Assembly: GCA_017849555.1 (NCBI GenBank)
Contig: JAFIGU010000100.1
Span: 1-44,102, forward strand
Direction: 5' to 3'
DNA: 44,102 nt
Source: Sphingomonas sp.
Lineage (GTDB): Bacteria; Pseudomonadota; Alphaproteobacteria; Sphingomonadales; Sphingomonadaceae
Both the position numbers and the translations under genes were made by a program. How positions within the stretch are numbered: position 1 is the first letter of the stretch; the number at the start of each line of letters is the position of its first letter. Positions 14,324 to 22,907 of this stretch are shown in pieces. Below the pieces are notes generated by a model that did not search any database, was not told where the DNA came from, and was given only the letters and a program-made list of their open reading frames with translations.

Positions 14324-15051
14324 GCCGAGGCCCTCAGGTAGAGCGGGGCGAAGGGCGATTTCTGCGCGAGCTCCACCCGCCCCTGCCGCGCCAGTTCGAG
14401 CGCGGCGAGGAAGCTCGACGCCAGCGCCGATTTGCGGAAGGTGCCCGACGCGCCGTCGGGGAGGAACCGCTCGATCGACGCCCATTCGATCGTACTGCCG
14501 ATCAGCGCCGAGACGCGCTCGATCGCCGCCTCAAGCGTCATCACCTGGCGATCGTGGACGACGTGCATCACCGGGCGGGTACGCGCCGAGATACGCCCGT
14601 AAGCCGCGATCAGATCATAGATTTCGGCGGTCCAGCGCGCCTTGCGCACCGTGCGCAACCCTTCGGGCGCAGCGCGGCGGAAGACGTCCCGCCCGAGCCG
14701 GTCGCGCGCCATCAGCCGCGCGCCGGCCTCGCGCATCGCGTTGAGCCGTTCGAGCCGCAATTGCAGGCGGAGCGCCAGTTCCTCGGGGCTCGGCTCGACC
14801 TCGGGGTCGCGCGGCAGCAGCAGGCCCGATTTGAGATAGGCGAGCCACGCCGCCATCACGAGATAATCCGCCGCCAGCTCGAGCCGCAGCGAGCGCGCCT
14901 GCTCGATGAAGACGAGATATTGCTCGACCAGCGCGAGGATCGAGATCTGCTTGAGATCGACCTTCTGCGAGCGGGCGAGCGCGAGCAGCAGGTCGAGCGG
15001 CCCTTCCCAGCCCTCGAGATCGAGCTTCAGGATATCGTCGTCTTCGGTCAA
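14320..15051 (-). CDS. scpA: Segregation and condensation protein A (kleisin)
   Basis: ScpA (243 aa) bridges the heads of the SMC dimer. The N-terminal LEGWEGPLDLLLALARSQKVDL and the following ISILALVEQYLVFIEQA are hallmark ScpA sequence. The C-terminal winged helix (about 170-240) ends the protein. No ATG exists in a sensible place: the frame is closed by a stop about 12 codons upstream, and TTG at 15051 is the only plausible start, with a weak ribosome site. Low expression relative to scpB may follow. It is coupled to scpB by a 4-nt overlap. Confidence 0.93.
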   Translation of the reverse strand: MTEDDDILKLDLEGWEGPLDLLLALARSQKVDLKQISILALVEQYLVFIEQARSLRLELAADYLVMAAWLAYLKSGLLLPRDPEVEPSPEELALRLQLRLERLNAMREAGARLMARDRLGRDVFRRAAPEGLRTVRKARWTAEIYDLIAAYGRISARTRPVMHVVHDRQVMTLEAAIERVSALIGSTIEWASIERFLPDGASGTFRKSALASSFLAALELARQGRVELAQKSPFAPLYLRASA

Positions 15052-15251
15052 CGGCTTGCTGGGGGGCAGGAGGGATACATCACACTATGCTGGCAGAATG
15101 GGCGGGCGTTGCCCAGCCGCCTGCGCAAAGTTCACGAAGTTCACACGAGTGAAGGTTTGGCACCAATGTGACCAAATCAAAATAAATCATTTAATTTCAT
15201 GTATTTATTAACAAACGTCACCCCGGCCTTGAGCCGGGATGACGGAAGGGG
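15052..15251. other. Intergenic region nagZ-scpA with AT-rich stretch and short repeats
   Basis: This 200-bp gap contains the tandem AAGTTCACG/AAGTTCACA (about 15126-15143), the small palindrome TTCAC-ACGA-GTGAA overlapping its end, a strongly AT-rich stretch at about 15174-15213, and the dispersed palindrome at 15216-15244. It probably holds the scpA promoter, but I cannot fix the boxes. No ORF or RNA gene is recognised. Confidence 0.4.
15216..15244. repeat. Dispersed palindrome (CGTCACCCCGGC type)
   Basis: CGTCACCCCGGC (15216-15227) and GCCGGGATGACG (15233-15244) pair with one mismatch. It lies just past the nagZ stop and may end that transcript. Confidence 0.6.
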
Positions 15252-16253
15252 TCAGGCGAGCGCCAACAACGCGTCGCGCTTCTCGATCAGCCCGCCGAAA
15301 TCGCCCTCGGCGGGCGGGACGCTCGCCATTGCACGATCCAGCCGATCCCGAGCCCCCGGCTCGATCTCATCGAGCCGCCCCGCGATCTCGATCATCTCGT
15401 CCATTCGCGCCCAGCAATCGAGCACCACATCGCACCCCGCCGCGATCGCCCCCGCGGCTTTCTCGCCGGCGGTGCCGCTGAGCGCCTTCATGTCGATATC
15501 GTCGGTCATCAGCAGCCCGTCGAACCCGATGCGGCGGCGGATCACCTGCTCGATCACGATCGGCGACAGCGTCGCCGGACGATCGCGGTCCCACGCCTCG
15601 AACACGATATGGCTCGTCATCCCCATCGGCGCGCCGGCCAGCGCGCGGAACGGGGCGAGATCCTCCTCCAACTCGGCGTCACTCGCGGTGACCGTGGGCA
15701 GATCATAATGCGAATCGACGATCGCGCGGCCGTGCCCCGGCATATGCTTGACCACCCCGACCACCCCGGCCGCCGCGAGCCCCTCCCGCGTCGCGCGGCC
15801 CATCGCCGCGACACGCTTGGGCTCGCGGCCATAAGCGCGGCAGGCGATCGCCTCGGTCGTCCCCGCGCGCGCAACATCGAGCAACGGCATGCAATCGACC
15901 GTAATCCCCATTTCGGCGAGCATCAGCCCGAGCGCCTGGGCATTGGCGCGCGCCGCCTCGATCGCCGACATCGGCGCGCGTTCGTAAAGCGCGTCGAACG
16001 CCGGGCCGGCGGGAAAGGCGGGCCATTCCGGCGGCCCCATCCGCGCGACGCGCCCGCCCTCCTGATCGATCAGGATCGCGACGTCGCCCCGCCCCTCCAG
16101 ATCGCGCAGCGAATCGGTGAGCGCGCGAAGTTGCGCGCGATCGATCACGTTGCGCTTGAACAGGATATAGCCGGCCGGGCGCGCCTCGCGGAAGAATGCA
16201 CGTTCGTCGGCGGAGAGCGTCGGGCCGGAGAGGCCGAAGATGACTGGCTTCAT
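15252..16253 (-). CDS. nagZ: Beta-N-acetylhexosaminidase (peptidoglycan recycling)
   Basis: NagZ (333 aa, GH3) removes GlcNAc from anhydro-muropeptides in the cytoplasm, a step of cell-wall recycling that also affects AmpC induction in other bacteria. The glycosidase signature KHMPGHGRAIVDSHYDLP (residues 169-186) carries the His182 acid/base residue typical of NagZ. The nucleophile Asp lies in MTDDIDM (249-255). The N-terminal FGLSGPTLSADERAFF is also typical. It has no signal peptide, which fits cytoplasmic action. It follows the SPOR gene and precedes scpA. Confidence 0.96.
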   Translation of the reverse strand: MKPVIFGLSGPTLSADERAFFREARPAGYILFKRNVIDRAQLRALTDSLRDLEGRGDVAILIDQEGGRVARMGPPEWPAFPAGPAFDALYERAPMSAIEAARANAQALGLMLAEMGITVDCMPLLDVARAGTTEAIACRAYGREPKRVAAMGRATREGLAAAGVVGVVKHMPGHGRAIVDSHYDLPTVTASDAELEEDLAPFRALAGAPMGMTSHIVFEAWDRDRPATLSPIVIEQVIRRRIGFDGLLMTDDIDMKALSGTAGEKAAGAIAAGCDVVLDCWARMDEMIEIAGRLDEIEPGARDRLDRAMASVPPAEGDFGGLIEKRDALLALA

Positions 16254-16309
16254 GCCCCGCCGATACCGTCAGCGCTGCCGGGGGGGAAGGCACGCCAACC
16301 GATATCTTC

Positions 16310-16385
16310 CGTTCGCCCTGAGCTTGTCGAAGGGCGGCCTGTCCCACCCGGTGGGGGACGCCCTTCGACAAGCTCAGGGCGAACG
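16310..16385. repeat. Long perfect inverted repeat (GTTCGCCCTGAGCTTGTCGAAG type)
   Basis: Two perfectly complementary 27-bp arms (16310-16336 and 16359-16385) enclose a 22-bp centre that is itself partly palindromic (GTCCC...GGGAC). The arm sequence is a widespread dispersed repeat in sphingomonads and other proteobacteria. A second, diverged copy is at 24801-24880. It lies between nagZ and the SPOR gene on one transcript. Confidence 0.8.
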
Positions 16386-16430
16386 GGGAGAGGGAGGAAT
16401 GCCGGATTAAGGTAACGCGATGCGCTGAAA

Positions 16431-17174
16431 TTACCCCGCGACGAAGCAGCGTTCGCCCGCCACCTTCAGCCGGCCGCAGATATCGGCGGCGGCGCTGGCG
16501 CTGCCGGCATTGACCCGCAAGCGATAGACCTTGCGCCCGTTGACATCGGCCGCCTCGACCGATTTGTTCAACGTCGCGAGATAGTTGAACCTTTTCGCCA
16601 GCGCGCTCCACGCCGCATTGGCCACCGCCTCGCTGGGGAAAGCGCCGAGCTGGACGAGCGATCCGCCCGATCCTGCCCCCGGCACCGCCGCGCGCGGCGC
16701 GCTGACCGGGGCTTCCGCGGTGAGCTTGCCGCCGCTCGGCGGCACCTTCGCCGCGGCGACGCGCTCGCCGGCATCCGGCGCTGGCACGGGCTTGGCGCCG
16801 GCGCGGCGGCCGTCGATCGGCGCTTCGGGCACCGCGCTCAGGTCGATCGCCGCCGAGGAATTGGCGCCGGCGCTGGTCGCGATCGCCGAATCACCCTCGC
16901 CGCTCACCTTGAGCCCACCCGGCTCCTCCGGCTTGATCTTGTAATCGCCCGGCGGCGCCTTGATCAGATCGCCGCTGCCCGAGGGGGTGCCGACATGCTG
17001 CTGCATCTTGTAGATGCCGAAAACGATGCCCGCGAGCATCACCAGCCCGACGACGACGAGCAGCACCTGGCGCAGAACGCCGGGCGCGCCATTATCCTCT
17101 TCCTCGGGCTCTACCGATTCCAGCCAGGGCAAACGATCAAGGTTACTGAGATCGATCTTGTCCACCGCCGTCAC
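16431..17174 (-). CDS. SPOR-domain membrane protein, 247 aa
   Basis: A bitopic inner-membrane protein: cytoplasmic acidic N-terminus, TM helix at about 34-54 (VLLVVVGLVMLAGIVFGIY), a long Pro/Ala/Gly-rich periplasmic linker, then a SPOR domain at about 170-247 (GGSLVQLGAFPSEAVANAAW and KVYRLRVNAGS). SPOR domains bind denuded glycan strands at the septum, so a division role is likely. Two Cys near the end (ICGRL and ERCFVAG) could form a disulfide. It starts with GTG at 17174, three bases after the argS stop, and is therefore in the argS operon. Confidence 0.9.
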   Translation of the reverse strand: MTAVDKIDLSNLDRLPWLESVEPEEEDNGAPGVLRQVLLVVVGLVMLAGIVFGIYKMQQHVGTPSGSGDLIKAPPGDYKIKPEEPGGLKVSGEGDSAIATSAGANSSAAIDLSAVPEAPIDGRRAGAKPVPAPDAGERVAAAKVPPSGGKLTAEAPVSAPRAAVPGAGSGGSLVQLGAFPSEAVANAAWSALAKRFNYLATLNKSVEAADVNGRKVYRLRVNAGSASAAADICGRLKVAGERCFVAG

Positions 17175-17177
17175 CGC

Positions 17178-18902
17178 CTACATCTCCGAGACCGCTTCCA
17201 CCCCCACGATGGAAAGTCCGTTACGAATGATTTGCGCGCAGCCATCCGCCAAGAGCAGACGCGCCGCGCTCGACGCCGGATCTTCGACGACCAGGAAGCG
17301 CCGATCGGGCCGATCATTGCCGACATTCCACAAAGAGTGAAAGGCCGCAGCCAAATCGTAGAGATAAAAAGCGATACGGTGCGGCTCGCGCGCCGCCGCG
17401 GCGGTTTCGACGATCCGCGGGAATTGCGCCGCCAGCTTCACCAGCGCAAGCTCTTCCGTATCAAGACGGGACAGATCGGGGCTGGTCGCATCGATCCCCG
17501 CCTCCGCGGCGCGGCGATGCAGCGAGGCGATGCGGGCGTGCGCATATTGGACGTAGAAGACCGGATTGTCCTTCGACGCCTCGACCACCTTGGCGAAGTC
17601 GAAATCCATCTGCGCATCGGCGCGGCGGGTGAGCATCGTGAAGCGCACGACGTCCTTGCCGACCTCGCGCACCACATCGGCGAGCGTGACGAAATTGCCC
17701 GCGCGCTTGGACATCTTCACCGGCTCGCCGGCGCGGAGCAGGCGGACCATCTGGACGAGCTTGATATCGAAGCGCGTCTTGTTCTCGGTCAGCGCGGCGA
17801 CCGCGGCGACGATCCGCTTCACGGTGCCGGCGTGATCGGCGCCCCAGATGTCGATCAGCTCGTCGGCGGCCTGCGCCTTCTGGAAGTGATAGGCGAGATC
17901 GGCGCCGAAATAGGTCCATTGCCCGTTCGACTTCTTGATCGGGCGATCCTGATCGTCGCCGAATTGGGTCGAGCGGAACAGGGGCAGCTCGACCGGCTCC
18001 CAATCGTCGGGCACCTCGCCCTTGGGCGCATCGAGCACCCCGTCATAGACGAGACCGCGCTCACGCAGCCATTGCTCGGCCGCCTCGGGCTTGCCCGCCG
18101 CCTGCAGCTCCGCCTCGGAGGCGAAGACCGCGTGGTGGATGCCGAGCAGCGCGAGATCGGCCTTGATCAGCGCCATCATCGCCGCGACCGCGCGGGTGCG
18201 GAACAGCACGAGCCATTCGCTCTCGGGCGCCGTCGCGTAACGATCGCCGAATTCGTCGGCGAGCGCGCGGCCGACCGGGACGAGATAGTCGCCCGGATAG
18301 AGCCCCTCGGGGATCTCGCCCACCGCCTCGCCCAGCGCCTCGCGGTAGCGCAGATGCGCCGAGCGCGCGAGCACGTCGACCTGCCCGCCGGCATCATTGA
18401 CATAATATTCGCGCGTCACGTCATAGCCGGCGAATTCGAGCAGCGCGGCGAGCGCATCGCCGACCACCGCGCCGCGGCAATGCCCCATGTGCATCGGCCC
18501 GGTCGGGTTGGCGGAGACATATTCGACGTTGACGCGGGTGCCGTGGCCGCGCTGCGACCGGCCGTAATCGCCGCCCGCGTCGCGGATCGCGGAAAGCTCG
18601 GCGCGCCACGTATCGTCGGTCAGCCGCAGGTTGATGAAGCCGGGGCCGGCGATCTCGACCGCCGCCACCTCGTCGAGCCGGCGCAGCTCGTCAGCGATCT
18701 TCTCGGCCAGCGCGCGCGGGTTGGACTTGGCCGGCTTGGCCAGCACCATCGCGGCATTGGTGGCGAGATCGCCGTGGCTCGTGTCGCGCGGCGGCTCGAC
18801 CGTCACGTTGCGACGATCGAGATCCGCCGGCAGCGCGCCGCCAGCGACAAGGGCATCGAGCGCCGCGTCGATATGCGCGGCAAAGCGAGAATAAAGCGTC
18901 AT
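17178..18902 (-). CDS. argS: Arginyl-tRNA synthetase
   Basis: A class I synthetase of 574 aa charging tRNA-Arg. The HIGH-type motif is HMGH (138-141) in SANPTGPMHMGHCRG, and the KMSKS-type motif is KMSKRAGNFV at about residue 397. The N-terminal add-1 domain (about 1-100) and the C-terminal DALR anticodon-binding domain (PHRIAFYLYDLAAAFHSLWN) are complete, and the final residues SIVGVEAVSEM match the family. It heads the argS-SPOR-nagZ-scpA-scpB-tatABC series. Confidence 0.97.
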   Translation of the reverse strand: MTLYSRFAAHIDAALDALVAGGALPADLDRRNVTVEPPRDTSHGDLATNAAMVLAKPAKSNPRALAEKIADELRRLDEVAAVEIAGPGFINLRLTDDTWRAELSAIRDAGGDYGRSQRGHGTRVNVEYVSANPTGPMHMGHCRGAVVGDALAALLEFAGYDVTREYYVNDAGGQVDVLARSAHLRYREALGEAVGEIPEGLYPGDYLVPVGRALADEFGDRYATAPESEWLVLFRTRAVAAMMALIKADLALLGIHHAVFASEAELQAAGKPEAAEQWLRERGLVYDGVLDAPKGEVPDDWEPVELPLFRSTQFGDDQDRPIKKSNGQWTYFGADLAYHFQKAQAADELIDIWGADHAGTVKRIVAAVAALTENKTRFDIKLVQMVRLLRAGEPVKMSKRAGNFVTLADVVREVGKDVVRFTMLTRRADAQMDFDFAKVVEASKDNPVFYVQYAHARIASLHRRAAEAGIDATSPDLSRLDTEELALVKLAAQFPRIVETAAAAREPHRIAFYLYDLAAAFHSLWNVGNDRPDRRFLVVEDPASSAARLLLADGCAQIIRNGLSIVGVEAVSEM

Positions 18903-18956
18903 GGTGTCCGTGATCGTCCGGGATTGCGCGCGCGATAGACCAAGCGGGCGCCGGAA

Positions 18957-18987
18957 GCAAAAAGCCCTCCTCCGAAGTGAGGGGCTT
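18957..18987 (-). terminator. Rho-independent terminator after the lysR-type gene
   Basis: On the minus strand AAGCCCCTC and GAGGAGGGCTT pair around ACTTCG, followed by TTTTTGC. It follows the stop of the LysR-type gene at 18996 and separates the metZ-apaG-lysR operon from argS. Confidence 0.75.
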
Positions 18988-18995
18988 GAGCCCCC

Positions 18996-19787
18996 CTAAG
19001 CCGTCAGCGCGTCGACCAGCGCCTGGACCTTCTTCTGCCGCCATTGCGGCAGCGGGGCGACCAGCCAATAGCCGAGCCGCGACGACTTCGCCTCGCCGAC
19101 ACGCACCACGCGCCCCGCGGCGATATCGCGCGCGGCGAGCAATTCGGGCACGGTCGCGCGCCCCAGTCCCTGCGCCGCGGCGTCGATCGCCAACCCCGCG
19201 TCGGCGACGCGGATCGGCGCCGACACATCTTCCGCGCCACACCCGGGCCAGGCGATACGCAGCTCGCTGCCGCCGCCGGGGCACTCAACGGTGACCATCC
19301 CCTCGCTCTCCAACGCCTCGCCCTCATGCGCGCCGGGGCCTTCCCCCCAGCGGATCGCGAGATCGAGATTGGCCTCGGTGAAGTCGATCACATCGTCCGC
19401 CGCGACGAGGATGAAGCGCAATTCGCCGTCGTCGCGCGCGATTTCCGCGAGCCGCGGCATCAGCCATTTCTGCGTCACGTCGCGCGGCGCGGCGATCGTC
19501 AGCGATTTGGACGATTGCCCGGCCTGCATCGCGCGCACCGATTCCTCGAAATGGAGGAAACCGTCGCGCAGCGCGGCCAATCCCGCCTCGCCCTCCTGCG
19601 TCAGTTCGAGCCCCTTGGTGGTACGGCGGAACAGCACGACGCCCAGCGTATCCTCGAGCGCGCGGATCTGCTGGCCGACCGCCGCCGGGGTCACCGCCAG
19701 CTCGTCCGCCGCGCGGGTGAAGGACAGATGGCGCGCGGCCGCATCGAGCACGCGCAGCCCGTTGAGCGGCAGATGCGTGCGCTTCAT
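18996..19787 (-). CDS. LysR-family transcriptional regulator, 263 aa
   Basis: The N-terminal winged helix-turn-helix is clear (LNGLRVLDAAARHLSFTRAA, then VTPAAVGQQIRALEDTLGVVLFRR), close to the GcvA/AmpR branch. The effector-binding domain (about 92-263) is recognisable (LTIAAPRDVTQKWLMPRL, IDFTEANLDLAIRWG). The total of 263 aa is about 35 short of typical members, mostly in the second effector subdomain. The ATG at 19787 overlaps the apaG stop (ATGA). Such regulators are usually divergent from their target, so co-transcription with metZ-apaG is atypical. A role in sulfur amino-acid control is possible but not shown. Confidence 0.88.
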   Translation of the reverse strand: MKRTHLPLNGLRVLDAAARHLSFTRAADELAVTPAAVGQQIRALEDTLGVVLFRRTTKGLELTQEGEAGLAALRDGFLHFEESVRAMQAGQSSKSLTIAAPRDVTQKWLMPRLAEIARDDGELRFILVAADDVIDFTEANLDLAIRWGEGPGAHEGEALESEGMVTVECPGGGSELRIAWPGCGAEDVSAPIRVADAGLAIDAAAQGLGRATVPELLAARDIAAGRVVRVGEAKSSRLGYWLVAPLPQWRQKKVQALVDALTA

Positions 19788-20182
19788 GCCCCCACCGCCG
19801 GCGCGAGCAGCGCGAATTTGGGGATGGCGACGTCGAACGGCGCGCCGCTCTCGCCGATCATGCGATAATGCCCCTGCATCGATCCCGACGAGGTGCCCAG
19901 CGGGCAGCCCGAGACATAATCGTAGCTCGCGCCGGGCTCGATCACCGGCTTTTCGCCGACCACGCCCTCGCCCTCGACCGGATGCTGCACCCCGCGCCCG
20001 TCGGTGATCAGCCAATAGCGGCTGAGCAGCTGGATACTGTGCTCGCCGTGGTTCTCGATCCGGATATGATAGGCCCAGAACCAGCGCCCGCGCTCGGGCT
20101 CCGATTGCTCGGGCAGATAGGTGACCGAGACGCGCACGGTCACGCCGTGCGTGGTTTCCTCATAGGGGAAGAGCGCCTTCAC
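19784..20182 (-). CDS. apaG: ApaG protein (Co2+/Mg2+ efflux protein family)
   Basis: ApaG (132 aa) is a fibronectin-III-like beta-sandwich protein of uncertain function, linked in enterobacteria to ApaH and cobalt resistance. Signature segments are present: TVRVSVTYLPEQS, WAYHIRIENHGEHSIQLLSR, HWI-like RYWLITDGRG, VVGEKPVIEPGASYDYVSGC and GSMQGHYRM. It overlaps the metZ stop and the lysR-type start by 4 nt each, so all three are translationally coupled. The metZ-apaG order is frequent in alphaproteobacteria. Confidence 0.95.
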   Translation of the reverse strand: MKALFPYEETTHGVTVRVSVTYLPEQSEPERGRWFWAYHIRIENHGEHSIQLLSRYWLITDGRGVQHPVEGEGVVGEKPVIEPGASYDYVSGCPLGTSSGSMQGHYRMIGESGAPFDVAIPKFALLAPAVGA

Positions 20183-21387
20183 AATCCCGCCACGCGGAGC
20201 GCCTGATCGAGATCCTCGATCAGATCGTCCACGTCCTCCAGCCCGACGTTAAGTCGCAGCATCCCGTCGCTGACTCCCATTTCGATGCGCTTGTCCTCGG
20301 CGACCGAATGATGCGTCGTGGTGGCGGGGTGGGTCATCAAGGACCGAGAATCGCCGATATTGTTCGAAATGTCGATCAGCTGCAGCGCATCGAGCAGAGC
20401 ATGCGCCTGCTTGCGCCCGCCATCGACCTCGAAAGCGAAGATCGGCCCGGCAGCGTCCATCTGCGACATCGCCAGATTGTGCTGCGGGTGGCTCGGCAAC
20501 CCCGGGTGGAGCACGCGCGGGACGCGGCCCTCGAGGAAGCGGCCGACCTTCAACGCGCTTTCCGACTGGCGGCGGATACGCAGATCAAGCGTCTCCAGCC
20601 CCTTGAGCACCACCCAGGCGTTGAACGCCGACAGCGTCGGCCCGGTGTTGCGAATGAAGGAGAGCAAGGTGTTCTCGACGAAATCGGCCGAGCCGCACAC
20701 CGCGCCGGCGAGAACGCGGCCCTGCCCGTCCATCATCTTGGTCGCCGAATAAGCGGTGACATCGGCGCCGTAATCGAGCGGGCGCTGGAGCGCGGGCGTC
20801 GCAAAGGCATTGTCGACCACCGACGTGATCCCGCGCTCGCGCGCGATCCCGCACACCGCGCGCAGATCGACCACGTCCATCGTCGGATTGGCCGGGGTCT
20901 CGAAGAAGAACACCTTGGTCTCGGGCCGCACCGCATCGGCGAATTGCTGCGGATCGCGTGCGTCGATCACCGTGGTGGTGATGCCGAATCGCGGCAGCAA
21001 GGTATCGACCAGCCAGCGGCACGAGCCGAACGCCGCGCGCCCCGCGACGACATGATCGCCGGTCTGGAGCTGGCACAGCAATACCGCGGTCATCGCCGCC
21101 ATGCCGGTGGCCATCGTGCGGCACGCCTCGGCGCCCTCGAGCAGCGCGATCCGCTCCTCGAGCATCTGCACCGTCGGGTTCTGGAGGCGGGAATAGGTCA
21201 TCCCCTGCTGCTCGCCGGCGAAGCGCGCGGCGGCATCCCCGGCGCAATCATAGGCATAGCCCGAGGTGAGGAACAACGCCTCCGACGTCTCCCCGAACTC
21301 CGAGCGCGCGGTGCCGCCGCGGATCGCACGCGTGGCGGGGCGCCAATTGGCGGTGATCGAGCGGTCTTGTCCGGTACGGCGTTTCAT
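20179..21387 (-). CDS. metZ: O-succinylhomoserine sulfhydrylase
   Basis: A PLP enzyme of the Cys/Met metabolism family (402 aa) that makes homocysteine directly from O-succinylhomoserine and sulfide. The PLP lysine is Lys217 in SATKMMDGQGR, with Asp192 in VVDNAFATP contacting the pyridine nitrogen, and TGMAAM at about 94-99 in the phosphate-binding turn. The N-terminus (NWRPATRAIRGGTARSEFGE, then EALFLTSGYAYD) is that of MetZ rather than MetB/MetC. O-acetylhomoserine use cannot be excluded. It heads a three-gene operon. Confidence 0.94.
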   Translation of the reverse strand: MKRRTGQDRSITANWRPATRAIRGGTARSEFGETSEALFLTSGYAYDCAGDAAARFAGEQQGMTYSRLQNPTVQMLEERIALLEGAEACRTMATGMAAMTAVLLCQLQTGDHVVAGRAAFGSCRWLVDTLLPRFGITTTVIDARDPQQFADAVRPETKVFFFETPANPTMDVVDLRAVCGIARERGITSVVDNAFATPALQRPLDYGADVTAYSATKMMDGQGRVLAGAVCGSADFVENTLLSFIRNTGPTLSAFNAWVVLKGLETLDLRIRRQSESALKVGRFLEGRVPRVLHPGLPSHPQHNLAMSQMDAAGPIFAFEVDGGRKQAHALLDALQLIDISNNIGDSRSLMTHPATTTHHSVAEDKRIEMGVSDGMLRLNVGLEDVDDLIEDLDQALRVAGL

Positions 21388-21443
21388 GTCGTGCCCTTTG
21401 CCCGCAAAAGCAGGGGTATCGCAAGGTCTGGTGCCGATGCCTT

Positions 21444-21551
21444 CGTCACCCCGGCCATGAGCCGGGGTCCATTATGCCGCGAACGCCACGGCCGGAGCCT
21501 CTTGCCCCGCGCCTGCCTCCCGATGGACCCCGGGTCGAGGCCGGGGTGACG
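21444..21551. repeat. Facing pair of dispersed palindromes
   Basis: CGTCACCCCGGCC (21444-21456) and its exact complement GGCCGGGGTGACG (21539-21551) lie about 80 bp apart, each part of a small palindrome of its own. They fill the divergent gap between metZ and the GT39 gene. No promoter box can be assigned with confidence. Confidence 0.6.
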
Positions 21552-21600
21552 GCGGGGCAAGAGGCTTGCCCACCGCATCCCGCTCGTTAAACCCGCGGCG

Positions 21601-22866
21601 ATGAAGCAAACCGGCAAGGCGACGCGCGGGACGGCGATCAACGCGTGGCTGCCGCGCACCCCGCTGCCGGTCGCGATCCTGCTCGGCGCGGTGGCGGAGG
21701 CTTTGTTCCTCGTCCGCGTCGCGGTGCCGCATCGCCCGATCTTCGACGAAATCTATTACGTCCCCGCCGCACGCGCGATGCTGGAGCGCGCCTATCTGCT
21801 CAACCGCGAGCATCCGCCGCTCGCCAAGGAGCTGATCGCACTCGGCATCCGGCTGTTCGGCGACACGCCGGTCGGCTGGCGCTTCATGTCGACGCTGGCG
21901 GGGACGGCGACGGTGCTGGCGGTGTTCGCGATCGTCCAGCTGATGACCGGGCGGCTGCGCAGCGCGCTGGTCGCGGGGGTGCTGACGATCCTCAACTTCA
22001 CCGTGCTGGTGCAGGCGCGGATCGCGATGCTCGATACGTTCATGACCGCCTTCCTGCTTGCGGGGATCGCGACGATCGCCTGGGCGATGCGCGACGGCGG
22101 CTGGGGCAAGTGGCTCGCGGGCGCGATGCTGCTCGGCGCGGCGACCGCGTGCAAATGGGCCGCCGCGCCCTATGTCGCCTTCGCCGCTTTCGCCTTCCTG
22201 CTGCTCAAGCGCGGGCATCTGCAGCGCTGGCCGGGGCTCGCGCCGCTGCCGGCGGTGGCGCTGCTCGGCCTGGTATCGGTCGCGACCTATTTCCTGAGCT
22301 TCGCGCCGGTGCTGCATTTCCGCGTCGATCCGCTGACGTGGCGCGGGCTGCTGAGCTACCAATATTATATGTACGAGCAGCAGGTGCAGGTGCTGCCGCA
22401 TCACACCTATCAATCCGATTGGTGGACCTGGCCGCTGCTGATCCGCCCGATCTGGTATCTCTACGAAGTGACCGACGGGGCGCAGCGCGGCATCCTGATG
22501 ATCGGCAATCCGCTGCTGATGTGGGGCGGGCTGGTCGCGGTCGCCGCGTGCCTGTGGGGCTGGATGACGAGCCGCAGCGCGCGGCTGCTCGCCGCCTTCG
22601 CCTTATGGGCGGGGAGCGTGGCGATCTTTGCCCTGATCCCCAAGTCCTTGGGATTCTATTATTATTACTATCCGTCGAGCATCTTCATCGTCATCGCGAT
22701 CGCCGCCGTCTTCGATCATTGGCGCGCGCGGCTGGGCAAATGGGACGAGCGGCTGGTGATCGCCGCCTTCATCCTCGCGCTTTGCTATTTCCCGGTGCTG
22801 TCGGCGCAGGCGCTCGGGTCGCCGCGCGCTTTCCAATATTGGACATGGCTGCCGTCGTGGGTTTGA
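21601..22866 (+). CDS. Dolichyl-phosphate-mannose-protein mannosyltransferase-like membrane glycosyltransferase (GT39/PMT family)
   Basis: A 421-aa protein with about ten hydrophobic helices. The first periplasmic loop carries the catalytic-type FDEIYYVPAARAML and REHPPLAKELIALG, as in PMT/ArnT-like GT-C enzymes, where the Asp-Glu pair is essential. A conserved KW (CKWAAAPYVAF) and a Tyr-rich segment (GFYYYYYPS) follow. Bacterial homologues transfer mannose or other sugars from polyprenyl phosphate to exported proteins or lipids. The acceptor cannot be told here. It stands alone, convergent with leuB. Confidence 0.88.
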   Translation: MKQTGKATRGTAINAWLPRTPLPVAILLGAVAEALFLVRVAVPHRPIFDEIYYVPAARAMLERAYLLNREHPPLAKELIALGIRLFGDTPVGWRFMSTLAGTATVLAVFAIVQLMTGRLRSALVAGVLTILNFTVLVQARIAMLDTFMTAFLLAGIATIAWAMRDGGWGKWLAGAMLLGAATACKWAAAPYVAFAAFAFLLLKRGHLQRWPGLAPLPAVALLGLVSVATYFLSFAPVLHFRVDPLTWRGLLSYQYYMYEQQVQVLPHHTYQSDWWTWPLLIRPIWYLYEVTDGAQRGILMIGNPLLMWGGLVAVAACLWGWMTSRSARLLAAFALWAGSVAIFALIPKSLGFYYYYYPSSIFIVIAIAAVFDHWRARLGKWDERLVIAAFILALCYFPVLSAQALGSPRAFQYWTWLPSWV

Positions 22867-22872
22867 GTGTTC

Positions 22873-22900
22873 CTCCCCTCCCCTGAGCAAGGGAGGGGAG
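22873..22900. terminator. Possible bidirectional terminator hairpin
   Basis: CTCCCCTCCC (22873-22882) and GGGAGGGGAG (22891-22900) form a perfect 10-bp stem with an 8-nt loop between the convergent GT39 gene and leuB. No T-run follows, so termination is a guess. A similar element lies at 37658-37680. Confidence 0.45.
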
Positions 22901-22907
22901 TGATAGT

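Noticed and set aside
16310..16385. A CRISPR-like repeat unit.
   Set aside because: Only two facing arms, no array, no spacers and no cas genes. It is a dispersed inverted repeat.
16995..18938. A 647-codon frame antisense to argS.
   Set aside because: Shadow frame. argS has HMGH and KMSKR motifs in order.
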